Below are positions 7,104-15,243 of a DNA stretch of 22,486 nucleotides, in pieces (the first letter of the stretch is position 1; each line of letters opens with the position of its first letter). Source of the DNA: JAKFDK01 sp036676195 (GTDB lineage: Bacteria > Bacillota > Sulfobacillia > Symbiobacteriales > ZC4RG38); assembly GCA_036676195.1 (NCBI GenBank), contig JAKFDK010000093.1, positions 1 through 22,486 on the forward strand, read 5' to 3'. The notes beneath the pieces were generated by a model. It saw only the letters and a list, made by a program, of their open reading frames with translations, made no database searches and had not been told where the DNA came from. Both the position numbers and the translations under genes were made by a program.

Positions 7104-8393
7104 TTGCAGCAATCCAAGATACGTCGGCGGCCTCTGGGGGCACTGGCCGCAACAGTTCTGATGACCCTGTCCCTGGCAGCCTGCGGCCAACCGGCGGCCC
7201 AACCGGATGCAGCCGGCAAGGCACCGGCCGGCAGCGGCGCTCCGGCGGGTGCCCAGACCCCGGCCCCGGCGTCGGCCAAGCCCCTCAAGGTTGGCATGGT
7301 CGTCACCACATCGGGCCCGGTGGCGACCTGGGGTGAACAGGATCTGCGCGGTTTCAAGCTGGGCGTGGAGTATGCCACCAAGGGCACCAACCAGGTGCTG
7401 GGGCGGCCCATTCAACTCATTACCGAAGACGACGGCGCCAACGCCGGCCAGGCGGTGCAGAAGGCCCGCAAGCTGGTGGAGATGGATGGGGCCGAAATCC
7501 TGGTGGGACCGCCGACCAGCGGAGCGGCCATCGCCGTCATGGATGTGGCCAGGGAGTTCAAGAAACTGCACCTGCTGCCCAACGCCTCTGCCGACAACAT
7601 CACCGGGGACAAATTCAGCCGTTACACCTTCCGGACCGGCCGGGCCATCTCCCAGGAGTTCATGCTCATGTCCAAGTATATCGCCCAAAACCTGGGGAAA
7701 AAGATCGTGCTGTTCGGGCCGGATACCACCTTTGTGCGCCAGAGTGCCGAAGGGTTTCAAAAGGCCCTGAAGGCATTTGGCGCCACCGAAGTAGCAACCG
7801 TGTACGCCCCGGCCGATGTCGCCGACTTCAACCCGTACCTGCAGAAGATCATGGACCTCAAGCCGGAAGTGCTGGTGCCGATGCCGGTGGGGACAAACTG
7901 GGAGGTCAGCCTGCCCCAGCAGATGCACCAGGTCGGCATTTTCAGCAAGATGACCGTGGCCGGCACCGCCCTGATTAGCGGTGGACTGAAGGCGCTGGGT
8001 GATGCTGGCATCGGTATGGTGCAGCCGGTGATCTACTACTACACCCTCTACGACAACCCCACCAACAAGTGGCTGGTTGACGAGCACCAGAAGCGCTATG
8101 GCGGGCCGCCGGAAGTGTTCACCGGCCAGGGCTTTGCCGCCGGAGTTGCGCTGGTCCGTGCTCTGGAAAAGGCCACCACGACCGAAGCGGAAGCCCTCAT
8201 CAAGGCGATGGAAGGGCTGGAGTTCGAAACCGCCAAGGGGACGATGTCGATCCGCAAGGAGGACCACCAGGGCCTGCAGGCCATTCCCATTACCAAACTG
8301 GTGAAGAATCCGAAGTATGACCATCTGGTGCCGGAGCTGGTGGTGACCATTTCCGCACAGGATGCCGCCCCGCCGATTACCGCCAAACCGTAA
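7104..8393 (+). CDS. ABC transporter substrate-binding lipoprotein (LivK/Peripla_BP_6 type)
   Basis: 429 aa from TTG at 7104 with GGGAGGG about 8 nt upstream. The N-terminus MQQSKIRRRPLGALAATVLM with lipobox LAAC (Cys27) marks a lipid-anchored protein, followed by a Pro/Ala/Gly-rich linker to about residue 55. The mature part carries class-I periplasmic-binding features of the Leu/Ile/Val-binding family (KVGMVVTTSGPVATWGEQDL, ILVGPPTSGAAIAVMDVA, and VFTGQGFAAGVALVRALEKA near the end). It delivers ligand to the LivHMGF-type transporter encoded downstream. Members of this family also bind amides, aromatic acids and other short carboxylates. Given the neighbours, a hydroxyacid or short ester oligomer is a plausible ligand, but this is inference. 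Confidence 0.92.
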   Translation: MQQSKIRRRPLGALAATVLMTLSLAACGQPAAQPDAAGKAPAGSGAPAGAQTPAPASAKPLKVGMVVTTSGPVATWGEQDLRGFKLGVEYATKGTNQVLGRPIQLITEDDGANAGQAVQKARKLVEMDGAEILVGPPTSGAAIAVMDVAREFKKLHLLPNASADNITGDKFSRYTFRTGRAISQEFMLMSKYIAQNLGKKIVLFGPDTTFVRQSAEGFQKALKAFGATEVATVYAPADVADFNPYLQKIMDLKPEVLVPMPVGTNWEVSLPQQMHQVGIFSKMTVAGTALISGGLKALGDAGIGMVQPVIYYYTLYDNPTNKWLVDEHQKRYGGPPEVFTGQGFAAGVALVRALEKATTTEAEALIKAMEGLEFETAKGTMSIRKEDHQGLQAIPITKLVKNPKYDHLVPELVVTISAQDAAPPITAKP

Positions 8394-8409
8394 TCCGGGC
8401 AAGGTGACG

Positions 8410-8440
8410 CGGTCCGGTCCCGCCTGGCGGGACCGGACCG
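8410..8440 (+). repeat. Perfect 15-bp inverted repeat after the binding-protein gene
   Basis: C-GGTCCGGTCCCGCC (8410-8424) and its exact complement (8426-8440) flank a single T, forming a very stable hairpin 17 nt after the binding-protein stop. No T-run follows, so it is unlikely to be a strong terminator. A hairpin directly 3' of a binding-protein cistron commonly protects that mRNA from 3' exonucleases and raises its level relative to the permease genes, and that role is inferred here. Confidence 0.6.
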
Positions 8441-8470
8441 GCCCCGGAAACAGAACGTGAGGTGGCAAAG

Positions 8471-9337
8471 ATGACACGTCGGGAGCCGACGGACGGATGG
8501 GTAGATGTGGCCGGTGTCCGCTTGCATTATATGGACTGGCCAGGGGACGGGCCGACGCTACTCTGTATTCACGGTCTGACCGGGAACGGCCGGTTCTGGG
8601 ATGCACTGGCGTACCGGCTTCACCCCCGGCAGCGGTTGATTGCTGTGGACCTGCGCGGCCGCGGCCAGAGTGACAAGCCGCCGGCCGGGAATTACGGCCT
8701 GGCGGTCCATGCCCGGGACATGGCCGCTCTGGTCCAGTCGCTCGGCACCGGGCCGGTGGTAGTAATCGGCCATTCCATGGGGGCATTCGTGGGAGCCCTG
8801 CTGGCGGCTGACCATCCGGAACTGGTCAGCCGCCTGGTGCTGGTCGACGGTGGGGGTGTGGGCGGAGACATGACCGAAGAGTCGATCCGGGACCAGATCA
8901 AGAGTTCCCTGGCCCGGCTCACGGCGGTGTTCCCGTCCTTCAGCGCCTATCTGACCTACTGGCGGCAAGTGCCCTTCCTGAACCCCTGGTGCCCGGAGTT
9001 TGAGTCCTTTCTGGCCGCCGATGTGCAGGAGCGTCCGGACGGAACTGTCGTCAGCCGGGCGCTGCCGGCAGCCATTGAGGAGGACGTCCACAAGAATGTC
9101 GGCGAGTACCACATGGCCGAGGTTTTGCCCAGGATCACGGCGCCCAGCCTGGTCCTGTGGGCCCCCGTCGGCCTCATGGATCCGGCCCGGCCGCTGTTAC
9201 CCGGCCCGGTGGCCGAGCAGGTGGCGAACCTGCTGCCCCGGGGGCGGCTGCTGACGGTGGCGGGGGCCAACCACTATACGGTACTGCTGGCCCCGGCCTG
9301 TCTGGATCAAGTGGCGACGACCCTGGCCGGGATCTGA
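8471..9337 (+). CDS. Alpha/beta hydrolase (candidate intracellular oligomer/ester hydrolase)
   Basis: 288 aa. The ATG at 8471 is preferred over GTG 8462 because GAGGTGG sits about 5 nt before it. Alpha/beta-hydrolase landmarks: HGLTGNGRFWD after strand 3 (oxyanion HG), VDLRGRGQSDKP, nucleophile elbow GHSMG with Ser102, a possible acid Asp237, and His268 in GANHYTVLL. There is no signal peptide or transmembrane helix, so it is cytoplasmic. Substrate is unassigned by sequence. Lying between the binding protein and the dehydrogenase, it would fit hydrolysis of imported hydroxyalkanoate dimers or oligomers. The acid residue assignment is uncertain because the region after strand 6 (WAPVGLMDPARP) departs from the usual pattern. 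Confidence 0.88.
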   Translation: MTRREPTDGWVDVAGVRLHYMDWPGDGPTLLCIHGLTGNGRFWDALAYRLHPRQRLIAVDLRGRGQSDKPPAGNYGLAVHARDMAALVQSLGTGPVVVIGHSMGAFVGALLAADHPELVSRLVLVDGGGVGGDMTEESIRDQIKSSLARLTAVFPSFSAYLTYWRQVPFLNPWCPEFESFLAADVQERPDGTVVSRALPAAIEEDVHKNVGEYHMAEVLPRITAPSLVLWAPVGLMDPARPLLPGPVAEQVANLLPRGRLLTVAGANHYTVLLAPACLDQVATTLAGI

Positions 9338-9367
9338 CCCGACCTGACACGAAGGAGGAGACATTTT

Positions 9368-10120
9368 TTGTTGAACTTTCACCGGCAGACCGCCATTGTG
9401 ACGGGGGGAGGGAGTGGGATTGGCCGGGTGACGGCGCAGGCTTTGGCGACCTGCGGGGCCCGGGTGGTGGTAGCGGATCTTCAACCCGAGGCGGCTGATG
9501 CCACATGGGCGGCCATTACCGGAGCGGGCGGCGAGGCGACTGCCGTTACGGTGGACGTGTCCCGGCCCGAGTCGGTGGCGGAAATGGTGGCCCGGGCCGT
9601 GGCCCAATATGGGCGCATCGACACTCTGGTCACCTGCGCCGGCATCTTCAGGGATAAAAGGATGGAAAAACTGGCCGAAGCTGATTGGGATCAGGTCCTG
9701 GACGTGAACCTGAAGGGGACTTTTCTCTGTATCCAGGCGGTGGCCCCGGTCATGAAGGAGCAGCGGCGGGGACGCATCATCACCATTTCTTCCATCGCCC
9801 ACAAGGGCAACTTCGGTCAGGCCAACTACAGTGCGTCAAAGGGCGGGGTGGTAAGCCTGACCCGGACGGCGGCCCTGGAACTGGCCGCCTGGGGCGTGAC
9901 CGCGAACTGCCTGGTACCCGGAATGATCCTGACGCCGCTGCTGGCCAACATGAAGCCGGAAGTGCGGGAGGCGTTTGCGGCCAAGATCCCCTTGGGCCGG
10001 ATCGGACAGCCCGAGGAACTGGCCAATGTGATTTTGTTTCTGGCCTCGGATCTGTCGGATTACATGACCGGAGCGGTGCTCGACGTCGACGGGGGTCTGA
10101 CGGTGGGCGTGGCCCGCTAG
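9368..10120 (+). CDS. SDR-family dehydrogenase (FabG/3-hydroxybutyrate dehydrogenase-like)
   Basis: 250 aa from TTG at 9368 behind a strong AAGGAGGAG. A second TTG three nt later is an alternative start. Classical short-chain dehydrogenase features: cofactor motif TGGGSGIG (12-19), Asp37 at the end of strand 2 (VVVADL), which favours NAD(H) over NADP(H), catalytic Asn114, Ser141/142, Tyr154 and Lys158 (QANYSASKGG), and C-terminal DVDGGLTVG. The NAD-type Asp suggests oxidation in vivo. Context with a depolymerase, CoA ligase and thiolase makes 3-hydroxybutyrate (or another 3-hydroxyacid) to the 3-oxoacid the natural guess. By sequence alone it is a generic FabG-like oxidoreductase. Confidence 0.9.
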   Translation: MLNFHRQTAIVTGGGSGIGRVTAQALATCGARVVVADLQPEAADATWAAITGAGGEATAVTVDVSRPESVAEMVARAVAQYGRIDTLVTCAGIFRDKRMEKLAEADWDQVLDVNLKGTFLCIQAVAPVMKEQRRGRIITISSIAHKGNFGQANYSASKGGVVSLTRTAALELAAWGVTANCLVPGMILTPLLANMKPEVREAFAAKIPLGRIGQPEELANVILFLASDLSDYMTGAVLDVDGGLTVGVAR

Positions 10121-10144
10121 CGTGATGGTTCAAGGGGTGATGGA

Positions 10145-10900
10145 ATGGGAAGCGGTGCTGCTCTCGAACTGGCGGGCCTGACCTGCCGCTTCGGTGGACT
10201 GGTGGCGAATGATGCGGTCTCCCTGACCGTGCCGCCGGATACGTTTTGGAGCGTGATCGGTCCGAACGGTGCGGGCAAGACCACCTTGTTTAACCTGGTC
10301 ACGGGGGCGCTGGTGCCCACCGCCGGCCGCGTGCTGTTTGGCGGGCGCAATATCACGACGCTGCCACCCCACCGGCGGGTGCGACTGGGCATGAGCCGAG
10401 TCTTTCAGATTAGTAGCATTTTCCCACAACTGACGGTGCTGGAGAATGTTCGGCTGGCCGCACAGGTGGGCCAGGGGACCCTGCGCTGGTTCACCTCTCA
10501 CCGGGCCTTCCGGTCGTACCTGGACCAGGCCAAGGCGGAACTGGACCGGGTGGGATTGACCCCGCGGGCGGCCGATCTGGCTGGTGCCCTGCCCCACGGT
10601 GACAAGCGGCGGCTGGAACTGGCTATGGCTCTGGCCGCCAAACCGCGGCTCCTGCTCCTGGACGAACCCACTGCCGGCCTGGCGGTGGCCGAGATGCCGG
10701 CGATTCTAAACTTGCTGTCTCGCCTGCGCGCCGAACGTGTCTGTACCGTATTGATGGTGGAGCACAAGATCGATGTGGTCATGAATCTGAGCGACCGGAT
10801 CGCCGTGCTGCATCAGGGCAGGCTCCTGGCCGCCGATACGCCGGAGGCCATTGCTCTGAACGAGGACGTGCAGCAGGCTTACCTGGGGGGGAAATCATGA
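10145..10900 (+). CDS. livG: LivG-type ABC transporter ATP-binding protein
   Basis: 251 aa. Walker A GPNGAGKTT (39-47), Q-loop region RVFQISSIF, signature region ALPHGDKRRLELAMAL (148-163), Walker B LLLLDEP (169-175), and switch-region VEHKIDVVM. The signature reads PHGDKR rather than the usual SHGEQR/SGGQ form, a mild deviation. Family length and the HRRVRLGMSRVFQ block fit the branched-chain-amino-acid importer class. The stop overlaps the livF start by 4 nt (ATGA). The Shine-Dalgarno before the ATG is weak, suggesting coupling to the SDR gene upstream. The gene symbol indicates family only; the transported substrate is probably not an amino acid here. Confidence 0.9.
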   Translation: MGSGAALELAGLTCRFGGLVANDAVSLTVPPDTFWSVIGPNGAGKTTLFNLVTGALVPTAGRVLFGGRNITTLPPHRRVRLGMSRVFQISSIFPQLTVLENVRLAAQVGQGTLRWFTSHRAFRSYLDQAKAELDRVGLTPRAADLAGALPHGDKRRLELAMALAAKPRLLLLDEPTAGLAVAEMPAILNLLSRLRAERVCTVLMVEHKIDVVMNLSDRIAVLHQGRLLAADTPEAIALNEDVQQAYLGGKS

Positions 10901-11643
10901 TGGCCGTGCCTGCCTCCACGCCGGCGGACCTGCCGGTTCTGGAATTGCGGGGCATCCATACGGTGATAGGCCAGCACCACATCCTGCAGGGGGTGGACCT
11001 GACTGTCCACCCGGGCCGGGTCACGGTCCTGCTGGGCCGCAACGGTGCCGGCAAGACCACCACCCTCATGACGGTGATGGGACTGACCCCGTCGTCCCGG
11101 GGGGACCTGCGTTTTCAGGGCCGGTCACTGGCCGGGTTACCGCCCCATCGCATTGCCCGCCTGGGCATCGGGTATGTGCCTGAGGACCGGGCCCTGCTCA
11201 GTTCGCTGACGGTACGCGAAAATCTGCTTCTGGGCGTGACCGGCGACCGGGGCGGCGAGCAGGCGGCCCTGGCTCGTTGCCAGGAGCTATTTCCGGAACT
11301 GACAGCGTTCATGGACCGCTCGGCGGCCCATTTGAGCGGCGGCCAGCGGCAGATGGTGGCCATTGCCCGGGCCGTGGCGGGGGACAAGCCCCTGCTGCTG
11401 GTGGACGAGCCTTCAAAAGGGCTGGCGCCGGCGGTGGTCAGGCGCCTGGGCGACCTGTTGCGGCAACTGGCCCGGACCCGGGCTGTGCTGCTGGTGGAGC
11501 AGAACCTGGAGCTGGCCCTGGCCGTGGGCGACACTTACTGCATTCTGGATGCCGGCCGCAGCGTGGCCAGCGGGCAGATGGCCGACCTGGCTGCCGACAT
11601 GGCTACGCAGCGTCGGTACCTGGGGATTACCCATGCTACCTGA
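10897..11643 (+). CDS. livF: LivF-type ABC transporter ATP-binding protein
   Basis: 248 aa. It starts at an ATG overlapping the livG stop (ATGA), with a second in-frame ATG directly after. GGGGGG lies about 6 nt upstream. Walker A GRNGAGKTT (47-55), the IGYVPEDRALLSSLTVREN block characteristic of LivF, signature LSGGQRQMVAIARAV (146-160), Walker B LLLVDEP followed by SKGLAP, and H-loop-region VEQNLELAL. In LivF proteins the switch position is often Gln rather than His, as here. It pairs with LivG as the second nucleotide-binding subunit of the importer. Confidence 0.92.
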   Translation: MMAVPASTPADLPVLELRGIHTVIGQHHILQGVDLTVHPGRVTVLLGRNGAGKTTTLMTVMGLTPSSRGDLRFQGRSLAGLPPHRIARLGIGYVPEDRALLSSLTVRENLLLGVTGDRGGEQAALARCQELFPELTAFMDRSAAHLSGGQRQMVAIARAVAGDKPLLLVDEPSKGLAPAVVRRLGDLLRQLARTRAVLLVEQNLELALAVGDTYCILDAGRSVASGQMADLAADMATQRRYLGITHAT

Positions 11644-11688
11644 TTTGGCCGGCCCGGGGCTACAGCCGGGGCACGGGGAGGGCTGCCG

Positions 11689-12564
11689 ATGAGTGCTTCT
11701 CTGCTGGTAAACCTGTTGCTGAACGGAATCGCCCTGGGCCTGTTGTTTTTCCTGATCGCCAGCGGTCTTTCGATGATCTTCGGACTGATGGGGGTTCTGA
11801 ACCTGGCCCATGGGTCCGTGTTCATGTGGGGTGCATATGCCGGTTTCACCGCCTACCGGACCACCAACAGTTACGCGTTGGCCCTGGTGATTGGTACGCT
11901 GGTGGGGGCGGTACTGGGGGCCGTGATGGAGCGGGTGCTGTTCCGGCCCCTCTATAACCGGCCGGTGATGCAGATTTTGCTCAGCATCGGTCTTATTTTC
12001 ATCCTTGACGAGGCGGCCCGGGCTGTGTGGGGTCTGAGTCTGAACGTATTCCCCGTCCCGGCGTCGCTGGACGGGTCGGTCCTGATCCTGGGGCGGGGTC
12101 TGCCATATTACAAGGTATTTGTCATTGGTCTGGGGACAGCCGTGCTGCTGGGTGCGCTTTTCTTTCTGGGACGCAGCCGGCTGGGGATGGTGATCCGGGG
12201 CGCGGTGGAAAACCGCCGGTTAATCCAGGCTCTGGGTTACGATGTGGACCGGATCTTTACCCAGGTGTTCGCTGCCGGTGGCGCCCTGGCCGCGCTGGGC
12301 GGGGTGGCGGCCGGCCCAATGGTGGGGGTGCACCCGGCCCTGGGCGCCCAGTACCTGATCAGTGCCGCGGTGGTGGTGGTCATTGGCGGTATCGGCAGCT
12401 TTGGCGGTACAGCCGTTGCATCCTTGCTGGTTGGCCTGAGCCACTCCCTGCTGGGGTACTTTTACCCTGAAGCCGCCGTAGCCGTGAACCTGGCCCTCAT
12501 GGTCGTGATCTTGCTGGTGCGGCCGCAGGGCCTGTTTGGGGTGGAAAGGGGACATGACCTGTGA
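11689..12564 (+). CDS. livH: LivH-type ABC transporter permease
   Basis: 291 aa, very hydrophobic, about eight predicted membrane helices. It contains the family-typical N-terminal block NGIALGLLFFLIASGLSMIF with GVLNLAHG soon after, the cytoplasmic-loop motif RSRLGMVIRGAVENRRLIQALGY contacting the ATPases, and C-terminal VVVIGGIGSFGGTAVASLLVG. GGGAGG lies about 6 nt before the ATG. It is preceded by a 45-nt spacer after livF and its stop overlaps the livM start. It forms the membrane channel with LivM. Confidence 0.92.
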   Translation: MSASLLVNLLLNGIALGLLFFLIASGLSMIFGLMGVLNLAHGSVFMWGAYAGFTAYRTTNSYALALVIGTLVGAVLGAVMERVLFRPLYNRPVMQILLSIGLIFILDEAARAVWGLSLNVFPVPASLDGSVLILGRGLPYYKVFVIGLGTAVLLGALFFLGRSRLGMVIRGAVENRRLIQALGYDVDRIFTQVFAAGGALAALGGVAAGPMVGVHPALGAQYLISAAVVVVIGGIGSFGGTAVASLLVGLSHSLLGYFYPEAAVAVNLALMVVILLVRPQGLFGVERGHDL

Positions 12565-13532
12565 TGGGGATTCGCCGGGCGGCCCGGCCGGTCGAACTGG
12601 CCGTCCTGGGGCTGGCTCTGGTATTGGGATTATTTCCCGTATTGGGTACCCCGCGGTTTGTGCTGGCGCTCCTGACCGAAGTGCTGATTTTTGGCTTGCT
12701 GGCCATGAGTTATGACCTGCTCCTGGGCGTTACCGGCATCCTTTCGTTTGGCCATGCCCTGTTCTTTGGTGCGGGTGCCTATGCGGTGGGGCTGCTGTTT
12801 CAGGCCGGGGCCTCATCATGGGCCATGGTCGTGGCAGGAGTGGCAGCCGTGCTGGTCTGCGCCGTGCTGGTCGGAGCCCTGTCTTTGCGGGTGAAGGGCA
12901 TCTATTTTGCCATGGTCACACTGGCCTTTGCCGAGTTCGCCCATATCCTGGCGTCCCGGATGATCAGCGTCACCGGCGGCGATGACGGCATTGCCGGCAT
13001 CCGCCCGGCCGGGGTCCCCGCCTCCGCCACCGATTTCTACTTCATGACCGTAGTAGTGGTGGCTCTGGGGGCATTGATCCTGTTCCGGCTGTCCGATTCA
13101 CTGCCCGGCCGGGTGTGGGCGGCGATTCGGGAAAATGAGGAACGGGTCCGGTTTCTGGGCTTTGATGTTTTCCGTTACCGCCTGGGCGCCATTGTGGCCG
13201 CCGGTGTCCTGGCCGGAGTGGCCGGTGGGCTGTACGCCCTGTTCATCCGCTACACGTTCCCGGGCATCCTGTCCATGGAGACGACCCTGAAGGTACTGCT
13301 GATGACCATCATTGGTGGTATGGGCTCGCTGTACGGTCCCTTCCTGGGCGCTGCCCTGGTGACCGTGCTGTCGCACGTGGTCAGTTCGTACGTGGAACGC
13401 TGGCCGCTGGTCTTCGGCATCATCTATGTGCTGCTGGTGCTTTTTTTCCCCGCCGGTATCGCTGGCAGCCTGCGCCGATTGCATCTGTCCGCCCGCGGCA
13501 TCCGGCCGGCGGCGGAAAACCCCGGGGGGTGA
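12561..13532 (+). CDS. livM: LivM-type ABC transporter permease
   Basis: 323 aa from GTG at 12561 overlapping the livH stop (GTGA). An ATG immediately after, at 12564, is an equally possible start. Multiple hydrophobic helices with LivM hallmarks: AMSYDLLLGVTGILSFGHALFFGAGAY-type block near residues 48-75, the SLRVKGIYFAMVTLAFAE segment, SVTGGDDGI, the cytoplasmic-loop SLPGRVWAAIRENEERVRFLGF, and MTIIGGMGSLYGPFLGAAL. It is the second permease of the importer. A chemoreceptor gene follows 6 nt after its stop, so both are likely cotranscribed. Confidence 0.92.
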   Translation: MMGIRRAARPVELAVLGLALVLGLFPVLGTPRFVLALLTEVLIFGLLAMSYDLLLGVTGILSFGHALFFGAGAYAVGLLFQAGASSWAMVVAGVAAVLVCAVLVGALSLRVKGIYFAMVTLAFAEFAHILASRMISVTGGDDGIAGIRPAGVPASATDFYFMTVVVVALGALILFRLSDSLPGRVWAAIRENEERVRFLGFDVFRYRLGAIVAAGVLAGVAGGLYALFIRYTFPGILSMETTLKVLLMTIIGGMGSLYGPFLGAALVTVLSHVVSSYVERWPLVFGIIYVLLVLFFPAGIAGSLRRLHLSARGIRPAAENPGG

Positions 13533-13538
13533 GTTCGC

Positions 13539-15221
13539 ATGATGGCCTTACCGACAGCGGATACCACCTGGCACCGACTGGTCGAGACACTGCACGGCCT
13601 GGCCGGCGGTGACCTGACTGTGGTCCCGTGCCCGGCGGATTATCCAGGCTACGGGGAGATGGTTGGCCCGGTCGCGGTGCTGGTCGGCCGGCTGCAGGCA
13701 GCGCTGACCGTACTTGATGAGTCGGTGCACAAGCTGTCGTATAAGGAAGCGCTGCAGGTCCTGCAAATCCGGGTGCTGAGCAGCCTGGTGCAGGACCAGG
13801 CCGCGCACCTCCAGACTCTGAAAGAGCACATTCAGGAACTAAACCATGCCGTGACCGCCGTCGCCCAACTCGCTACCGTGGCGGCGGCTGGTGTGGACGG
13901 TGTGCGGCAGGAGTCCCAGGAAGGGTTTACGGTGGCGATGGAGGTCGCGGCGGCGGTGCAGGAACTGGCTGCCGCGGCCAGCCGGGCCCGGAGCGTGGTG
14001 ACCCATCAGACGGAAGTTTCGGAGCAGGTGGCCAAAACAGTCACGTTTGTCCACCGGATTGCGGCCCAGACCCGCCTGTTGGCCATTAACGCCTCGATTC
14101 AGGCCGCCCACGCCGGCGTCTTCGGCCGGGGGTTTGCAGTGGTGGCGGGGGAGATCGGTCGACTGGCGGAGCAAACCGGCGGCCACGCCACCGGGATTGT
14201 TGACCTCATGCAACAGATGAAAAGCGCAAACACCCAGGGGCTGGAGACGATGGCGGGCATGACGGGGGTGGCTGCTGCCGCCGCCGGCAAGGGGGACCGG
14301 GCTCGCCGGGGCATTGAGCAAGTGGAGACCCTGATGACCGCCGCCGCCAGCAACGTGGCCGGGATCGCCGCAGCCGCGGAGGAGGCAGCGGCGGCTACGG
14401 CCCATCTCGAAGAGACTACCGTGGCGCTGGTCGAGCAGGTGCGGGCCAGTGCCCGCTCCCTGGACCTGACGGCAGACCTGGCCTTGTCGGAGGTGGCCGA
14501 GCAGGCCCATACCGCCATTGGGCAGTTCCGCATCGGCACCCGGTTCGACACGATCCTGGCGTTTAGCCACCGGGCGGTGGCAGAGGTGGAGGCCGCCATC
14601 GAGGCGACGGTGCCGCGTTCGCAGGCGGCCGGGCTCTGGGACTATCATTATGAAGAGATCCGGGGGCATCAGGCCATAGCTGCCCTGGGCCGTCTGTTCG
14701 ATGTCAGCCGGGTGCCGGCCGCCGGCTTTCAACCGCCCAAGTATCGGACTCGGGGCGATCATCTGGTGGACGTACTGTTGCGAGATTTGCTGGATCGGCA
14801 CATGGACCGGATGCCGGAATTGCTCTACTGTACGGTGGTGGACCTGAACGGTTTCGGCCTGGCCGGCCCCCGTTGCCTGGCCCGGGACTGGACGGGGATC
14901 GAAGCGCAGGACCTCATCGGTAACCGGGTCAAGCGGTTCTTTGAAGATCCCACCGGGTTGAAGGCGGCGCGGGTAGGCTGCCCCGGGCGGGACCTCATTC
15001 CGCTCCGGGCGGATCTGGCCCGGTGGCAGCAGGCCGGTGCTTTTGATTTGAGCCGACTGCAGACAGACCGCCGCCTGGTGGCGCCAACCAACTCGGCTCA
15101 ACCGACCATCCTCGTGCAAACATATGCCCGGGATACGGGTCAGGTCATCAAAGACCTGGCACTGCCGGTGTGGGTCTATGGCTGCCGGTGGGGCACCCTG
15201 CGCATTGGCTACCCGGCCTGA
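13539..15221 (+). CDS. Soluble MCP-like chemoreceptor with C-terminal sensor domain
   Basis: 560 aa, no signal peptide or transmembrane helix. An Ala/Glu-rich coiled-coil section contains an MCP signalling hairpin tip (IAAQTRLLAINASIQAAHAG then FGRGFAVVAGEIGRLAEQT, about 174-213). Compared with the canonical tip, the Glu of NAAIEAARAG is Gln, the Arg is His, the following Glu is Val, and ADE is AGE, so contacts to CheA/CheW may be altered. Residues about 335-560 form a C-terminal module ending TYARDTGQVIKDLALPVWVY with GCRWGTLRIGYPA, resembling Cache/PAS-like sensor ends in other cytoplasmic MCPs. It is the last gene of the transporter operon, 6 nt after livM, so it probably couples uptake or metabolism of the substrate to taxis. 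ATGATG offers two adjacent starts. Confidence 0.85.
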   Translation: MMALPTADTTWHRLVETLHGLAGGDLTVVPCPADYPGYGEMVGPVAVLVGRLQAALTVLDESVHKLSYKEALQVLQIRVLSSLVQDQAAHLQTLKEHIQELNHAVTAVAQLATVAAAGVDGVRQESQEGFTVAMEVAAAVQELAAAASRARSVVTHQTEVSEQVAKTVTFVHRIAAQTRLLAINASIQAAHAGVFGRGFAVVAGEIGRLAEQTGGHATGIVDLMQQMKSANTQGLETMAGMTGVAAAAAGKGDRARRGIEQVETLMTAAASNVAGIAAAAEEAAAATAHLEETTVALVEQVRASARSLDLTADLALSEVAEQAHTAIGQFRIGTRFDTILAFSHRAVAEVEAAIEATVPRSQAAGLWDYHYEEIRGHQAIAALGRLFDVSRVPAAGFQPPKYRTRGDHLVDVLLRDLLDRHMDRMPELLYCTVVDLNGFGLAGPRCLARDWTGIEAQDLIGNRVKRFFEDPTGLKAARVGCPGRDLIPLRADLARWQQAGAFDLSRLQTDRRLVAPTNSAQPTILVQTYARDTGQVIKDLALPVWVYGCRWGTLRIGYPA

Positions 15222-15243
15222 AGGGCAGCGGTACCGGTCGCAG

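Noticed and set aside
8410..8440. Palindrome after the binding-protein gene as an operon terminator
   Set aside because: No T-run follows the stem and the next gene continues the same pathway with its own Shine-Dalgarno only 30 nt later.
7053..8786. 577-codon open frame on the minus strand
   Set aside because: It is antisense to the binding-protein gene and the hydrolase start, lacks any recognisable motif, and has the composition expected of the complementary strand of GC-rich coding DNA.
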